Assembly (NCBI GenBank): GCA_020052975.1
Contig: JAGVOC010000024.1
Span: 1 to 9,950, forward strand
Reading direction: 5' to 3'
DNA length: 9,950 nt
Source of the DNA: Desulfobacterales bacterium
Lineage (GTDB): Bacteria > Desulfobacterota > Desulfobacteria > Desulfobacterales > RPRI01
Every line of letters starts with the position of its first letter. The first letter of the stretch is position 1. Shown piece after piece: positions 7,138 through 9,950 of this stretch. The notes under the pieces were generated by a model that saw only the letters and a list, made by a program, of their open reading frames with translations, did no database searches and was not told the origin of the DNA. A program made the position numbers and the translations under genes.

Positions 7138-7923
7138 ATGAAGATTCCTCAAATGCCTGCAAATATTTTTGTGCGATGTCTGGAATTTGGAAAGACGAGG
7201 CCCTGTCTTTTTTTCTGTGGCAGTGATACAGAAGACATAACTGGAGGATATGTCGTAAAACTGAAGGCGAGCGTTGAGGGAAATGAAACGGGACTGGCCT
7301 TTGAATTAATAGCTTCACAACTTGCAGATTTGCTCGGTTTGCTGACTCCCGAACCTGCTATAATTAAAATAGATGCAGTGTTTGGCGAGATGATAGAGGA
7401 TGTGGAACTTGCATCGAGGATAGGAGCCAGCTCAGGGTTAAATTTCGGAAGCAAATTTATGGCGGGAGGATTCAGTACATGGCCCGTGGGGATGGGAATT
7501 CCAACTACACTTGTGCAATCGGCCATGGAAATATTTGCCTTTGATGCCATGATTCAAAATCCTGACAGAAGAGCGGATAAGCCGAATATTCTTTGGAAAG
7601 GTGAAGATTTGTACGTGATTGACCATGAAGTGGGCTTCTCTTTTGTCTATGATATTTTCCCTTCGCCGACTCCTTGGAAAATAGAAGGGCTTGCTTTTTT
7701 AAGGAAACATCTGTTCTATCAAGGTCTTCAACGAAAAACCGTAAATCTCGACAGATTCGCCGGTGCTATGCAGTTGTTATCGGAGGATAATCTTAATAAC
7801 GTTTTTTCTAATATCCCCGGAGAATGGGTTAATGACAAAATACCGGCAGTCGCTCAACACATCAAAGAAGTCGTAAATCATTCTAACGAGTTTATTGATG
7901 AGATAAGGAGGTTTCTGCTATGA
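7138..7923 (+). CDS. HipA-like protein kinase (short HipA_2 type)
   Basis: A 261-residue protein resembling the short HipA-like kinase family usually seen beside DUF3037, about half the length of E. coli HipA (about 440). Kinase-like features: GGYVVKLKA (36-44) with K41 or K43 as the ATP-contacting lysine; GLNFGSKF (100-107) as a glycine/serine loop; the catalytic loop NPDRRADKPN (141-150) with D143 as presumed base and N150 as metal ligand; and YVIDHEVGFSF (159-169) with D162 as the metal-binding aspartate. All these residues are present, so an active enzyme is likely; the substrate is unknown. HipA kinases phosphorylate translation or tRNA-charging proteins and act as toxins with an HTH antitoxin, but that role is not shown for this short type. 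It starts 17 nt after hsdS with only a weak ribosome site and overlaps the next gene by ATGA, which points to one operon with translational coupling. No HipB-like gene lies directly before it; an HTH gene lies two genes downstream. Confidence 0.8.
   Translation: MKIPQMPANIFVRCLEFGKTRPCLFFCGSDTEDITGGYVVKLKASVEGNETGLAFELIASQLADLLGLLTPEPAIIKIDAVFGEMIEDVELASRIGASSGLNFGSKFMAGGFSTWPVGMGIPTTLVQSAMEIFAFDAMIQNPDRRADKPNILWKGEDLYVIDHEVGFSFVYDIFPSPTPWKIEGLAFLRKHLFYQGLQRKTVNLDRFAGAMQLLSEDNLNNVFSNIPGEWVNDKIPAVAQHIKEVVNHSNEFIDEIRRFLL
7905..7911 (+). promoter_or_regulatory. Ribosome binding site inside the kinase gene for the DUF3037 gene
   Basis: AAGGAGG sits within the last codons of the kinase gene, 8 nt before the overlapping ATG at 7920. 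It fixes the DUF3037 start and gives this gene stronger initiation than the kinase, which has a poor site. Confidence 0.8.
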
Positions 7924-8765
7924 AGGTGCCTTATACGTTTACAGTGCTTAGATATATTCATGACGTATTGTCAGGAGAGTTTGTAAATATCGGTGTTGTC
8001 TTATATTCGCCGAAGGCCAAATTTCTTGATGCCCGGTTTTCGTTGCACTATGGGCGTCTTTCGAAGATGTTTTCTGATGTAAATGGAGAACACTTCCGCA
8101 AGAATGTGCGTTTTATTCAGGAAAGACTGCAAGAGGAGGGAGACCGTTTATTACATCAGCTTGAGCTTGAAGAGAAGTCAGCTAATGTGCGGGAACTTTC
8201 TGCGAGAGTATTGCCCATTGATGACACTTCTCTACAATTTTCTCCAGAAGGGTACGGCGTAACCGAGAACCCGCAAAAAATACTTGAACAACTTTACACT
8301 CGGTTTGTTGAGAAATATCACGAAAAATCGGAGCGACACAGCAGAACTGACTATGATGTTTGGAAGATATTCAAAAAGTCTCTTGAGAAAAGGAGTATCA
8401 TCAGTAACCTGAAGCCCCACAAGATTATTGGAAAGAATTACGAATACGAATTTAAATATTGCTGGAAAAATGAATCGTGGCATGCACAGCAGCCGATTTC
8501 GTTTGATCTCCTGGACGCAGATGACATTGTCGAAAAAGCTAATAGCTGGGTTGGAAGGATCACAAGTCTTGGCGATAGTGAGGAAAAGTTCAAGCTCAAT
8601 GTATTGCTCGGAGCCCCTCAGGACACAAAATATAAAACAGCCTTTGGAAGGGCACAAAACATCTTGAATAAAATGCCCTGCGATCATGAGTTCATTAGAG
8701 AAGAAGAAGCAGAGGAATTTGCGGAACACTTAAGGAAAGAAATCGAAGCGTATGGTCATAATTGA
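7920..8765 (+). CDS. DUF3037 family protein
   Basis: A 281-residue soluble protein of unknown function, assigned by its N-terminal signature: YTFTVLRYIHDVLSGEFVNI (5-24) then GVVLYSPKAKFL, followed by a helical charged region (about 58-85, with FIQERLQEEGDRLLHQLELE). The C-terminal half (about 140-281) is rich in Lys and Glu and ends in an acidic helix EEEAEEFAEHLRKEIEA (261-277). No signal peptide, membrane segment or recognisable catalytic motif is seen. Its ATG overlaps the kinase stop as ATGA, with AAGGAGG 8 nt upstream, so the two are coupled. DUF3037 genes are known to me mainly as partners of short HipA-like kinases; a role as inhibitor, substrate or adaptor of the kinase is inference. 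The following HTH gene is 33 nt downstream with no visible terminator between. Confidence 0.82.
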   Translation: MKVPYTFTVLRYIHDVLSGEFVNIGVVLYSPKAKFLDARFSLHYGRLSKMFSDVNGEHFRKNVRFIQERLQEEGDRLLHQLELEEKSANVRELSARVLPIDDTSLQFSPEGYGVTENPQKILEQLYTRFVEKYHEKSERHSRTDYDVWKIFKKSLEKRSIISNLKPHKIIGKNYEYEFKYCWKNESWHAQQPISFDLLDADDIVEKANSWVGRITSLGDSEEKFKLNVLLGAPQDTKYKTAFGRAQNILNKMPCDHEFIREEEAEEFAEHLRKEIEAYGHN

Positions 8766-8798
8766 CGGTTTTTTCGTAAAGGCAACCTATCAGGGTCG

Positions 8799-9218
8799 AT
8801 GATAGAGAAGATCGAGAAACTGCAGAAAAAGAATCGAGAACTGACAATGCTCTTGGAATTTTGGCGCAATGAAGCCCAATCTCTGACGTTAAAAACCGCC
8901 CTGACAGCGAAGGCTGTTCCCCTTGAGGATATGGTTGCAGAGGTAACCTCAACTCCTGAAGGTAAGAAAGCATGGGATGAAGCCTGGAAAGAGCAGATCG
9001 AGAAATGGCGGAGTCAAATGGAGGCAAGCGTCATCAGCCGGATGAAATATTACCGTTTTCTCAACGGGATGGATCAAAAGACTCTGGCTGAGAAACTCGG
9101 CACGGCTCAGCCGAATGTGAGCAGGATAGAACGTCCGGGCTATAATGTGCCTGTTGTGACATTAAAAAAGCTTGCGAAGATTTATAACGTAACGATGGAG
9201 GATCTCATTGGCGGTTGA
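8799..9218 (+). CDS. Coiled-coil plus HTH (Cro/CI type) DNA-binding protein, probable antitoxin
   Basis: 139 residues in two parts. The N-terminal half is a charged helix (1-30, starting MIEKIEKLQKKNRELTMLLE) likely to form a coiled coil, then a Trp/Glu/Lys-rich helical stretch (about 54-72, with KKAWDEAWKEQIEKW). The C-terminal half is an HTH_3 domain (about 80-138): QKTLAEKLGTAQPNVSRIER as helices 2-3, then VVTLKKLAKIYNVTMEDL. This is the usual shape of HigA/HipB-like antitoxins with an added N-terminal region. It ends in LIGG shortly after the HTH, so there is little room for a C-terminal chaperone-addiction tail like that of mycobacterial HigA1; the N-terminal extension might serve instead (inference). 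The ATG is preceded by CAGGG very close by (3 nt), a poor spacing. The gene overlaps the SecB-like gene by 11 nt, so the two are coupled. No HigB-like toxin gene is adjacent; the upstream neighbour is DUF3037. Confidence 0.8.
   Translation: MIEKIEKLQKKNRELTMLLEFWRNEAQSLTLKTALTAKAVPLEDMVAEVTSTPEGKKAWDEAWKEQIEKWRSQMEASVISRMKYYRFLNGMDQKTLAEKLGTAQPNVSRIERPGYNVPVVTLKKLAKIYNVTMEDLIGG
9197..9201 (+). promoter_or_regulatory. Ribosome binding site fixing the TTG start of the SecB-like gene
   Basis: GGAGG lies inside the end of the HTH gene, 6 nt before TTG 9208. No ATG or GTG is available at useful spacing, and the SecB-like homology begins immediately after, so the TTG is the start. Confidence 0.7.
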
Positions 9219-9615
9219 TACCGGTATTCAATTCAAGAGTGTCGCATTGACTGAACTGTATTTTAAGCGAAACAAATCCTTTGTTCATCCGAAAGACGGT
9301 ATCCCTATTGATATCGCTTTTAAAACCAAGAATTCGTTCAGTCCTGATAAGAAGAATCTTACGGTGGTGCTTTCAGTCAGACTGTTCGAGAAGAGCAAGA
9401 ACCGACCATTTGAAATAGAAGCCTCTGTGGAAGGAACATTTTCAGGTAAAGACCATATAGAGCTTCTGAAATTCTCAAAAATCCTTGCACCAGCACATCT
9501 GTTCCCCTTTGTTCGAGAAATAATCGCAAATGCCACGATGAAGGCGAATATCCCTCCCCTTCTCCTCCCTCCGATCAATTTATTAGCAGCACCTGGCAAA
9601 AAGAAAAAGAAATAA
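9208..9615 (+). CDS. SecB-like chaperone (TAC-type)
   Basis: 135 residues resembling the SecB fold. The N-terminal strand reads GIQFKSVALTELYFKRNKSF (6-25), the middle is a beta-rich segment (LTVVLSVRLFEKSKNRPFEI, then ASVEGTFSG), and the diagnostic C-terminal part is LFPFVREIIANATMKANIPP (98-117) followed by LLLPPINLLA. This corresponds to the SecB helix with the Arg-Glu pair and the Pro-rich segment ending in PxN. SecB keeps preproteins unfolded for SecA; stand-alone SecB-like genes beside HTH antitoxins are known as chaperones that protect an unstable antitoxin in toxin-antitoxin-chaperone systems. That role is favoured here because the gene starts 11 nt inside the HTH gene. It uses a TTG start with GGAGG 6 nt upstream, which may keep expression low. 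It ends in a basic PGKKKKK tail instead of the acidic tail common in housekeeping SecB. Housekeeping SecB is possible but unlikely in this context. Confidence 0.78.
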   Translation: MAVDTGIQFKSVALTELYFKRNKSFVHPKDGIPIDIAFKTKNSFSPDKKNLTVVLSVRLFEKSKNRPFEIEASVEGTFSGKDHIELLKFSKILAPAHLFPFVREIIANATMKANIPPLLLPPINLLAAPGKKKKK

Positions 9616-9880
9616 AAACAGATCAATGCGTTCTTTCATGTCTCTGTCTATGAGACAATGACTGTTTGTGCTCTGCAGGACCAGCAAACTACTCAGCTGT
9701 ACATACTCCTGTGAGTTTTCAGCACTATAGAGTTCCAATCGAATTTCCCCCTCTTTAAGTTTGCAGCGCTGTTCTGGCATCCTCAAGTGGTCTGATATCA
9801 TATTTCAATTTTTCAATCGAAACAGGTATCCTATCTCTACAAGATGACGGGAAATATGCGGATTCGGAATATTTGAGAGA
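9616..9880. other. Gap without a confident gene before aroK
   Basis: No gene is called here. A minus-strand open frame (9583-9801) has no ribosome site, overlaps the SecB-like gene and is low-complexity at its end (LFLFLFLF). A plus-strand frame open from 9759 ends at TGA 9882-9884, overlapping the aroK ATG, but has no start codon. A short inverted repeat TGTCTC (9639-9644)/GAGACA (9652-9657) lies after the SecB-like stop without a T run. The region may hold decayed coding sequence. Confidence 0.5.
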
Positions 9881-9950
9881 ATGAAAAACATTGTGCTGAC
9901 AGGATTCATGGGGACCGGAAAGACTGAGGTCGGGAAGGAGCTTGCCGGCC
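9881..9950 (+). CDS. aroK: Shikimate kinase AroK/AroL (5' end only)
   Basis: Phosphorylates shikimate at O3 with ATP in the shikimate pathway to aromatic amino acids, in the cytoplasm. The first 23 codons read MKNIVLTGFMGTGKTEVGKE then LAG, with the Walker A loop GFMGTGKT (8-15) typical of this family at its usual place near the N-terminus. GAGAG just before the ATG is a close, weak ribosome site. The gene runs off the right edge, so the shikimate-binding residues cannot be checked; another small P-loop kinase of similar start is a remote alternative. Confidence 0.82.
   Translation, partial: MKNIVLTGFMGTGKTEVGKELAG

Noticed and set aside
9637..9660. Hairpin after the SecB-like gene as a rho-independent terminator
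   Set aside because: Stem is only 6 bp with moderate GC and no T run follows, so a terminator call is not supported.
9583..9801. 72-codon minus-strand open frame
   Set aside because: No ribosome site, overlaps the SecB-like gene convergently and ends in a low-complexity LFLFLFLF produced by the A-rich end of that gene.

Overview
The window is bacterial DNA, and its coding density, Shine-Dalgarno sites and gene families are all ordinary bacterial ones. It looks like an accessory or defence block set between two housekeeping genes. The lineage cannot be fixed from sequence alone. The palindromic repeat built on TCATTGCGAG...CTCGCAATGA and the style of the HTH and toxin-like genes recall Nitrospirota or Desulfobacterota-type genomes, but that is an impression from memory and not a search result.

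Layout. On the minus strand at the left edge is the 5' part of mnmA (tRNA 2-thiouridylase), running off the window. Next comes a decayed fragment of a RelE/ParE-like toxin gene (about 891-1066, N-terminus missing and frameshifted). It is followed by an intact small HTH regulator (1132-1506) with its own consensus-like promoter and a 19-bp dyad that is probably its operator. The gap 1507-1863 carries the first copy of a palindromic repeat and a weak promoter candidate.

The centre is a complete type I restriction-modification operon of the EcoEI-like type in the order hsdR (1864-4257), hsdM (4270-5826), hsdS (5975-7120). The second repeat copy sits between hsdM and hsdS.

Directly downstream and co-directional are four short genes that look like part of the same or a continuing operon: a HipA-like kinase (7138-7923), a DUF3037 protein overlapping it by ATGA (7920-8765), a coiled-coil plus HTH protein (8799-9218), and a SecB-like chaperone with a TTG start overlapping the HTH gene by 11 nt (9208-9615). 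After 265 nt without a confident gene, the window ends in the first 23 codons of aroK (shikimate kinase).

How the genes may work together: HsdR, HsdM and HsdS form a restriction-modification complex. The kinase/DUF3037/HTH/SecB-like set resembles, in parts, a kinase-type toxin-antitoxin module and a toxin-antitoxin-chaperone (TAC) module. No HigB-type toxin is visible next to the HTH-SecB pair, so the idea that the kinase, alone or with DUF3037, is the activity being held in check is an inference. This four-gene cassette attached to a type I R-M operon is the most interesting object in the window.
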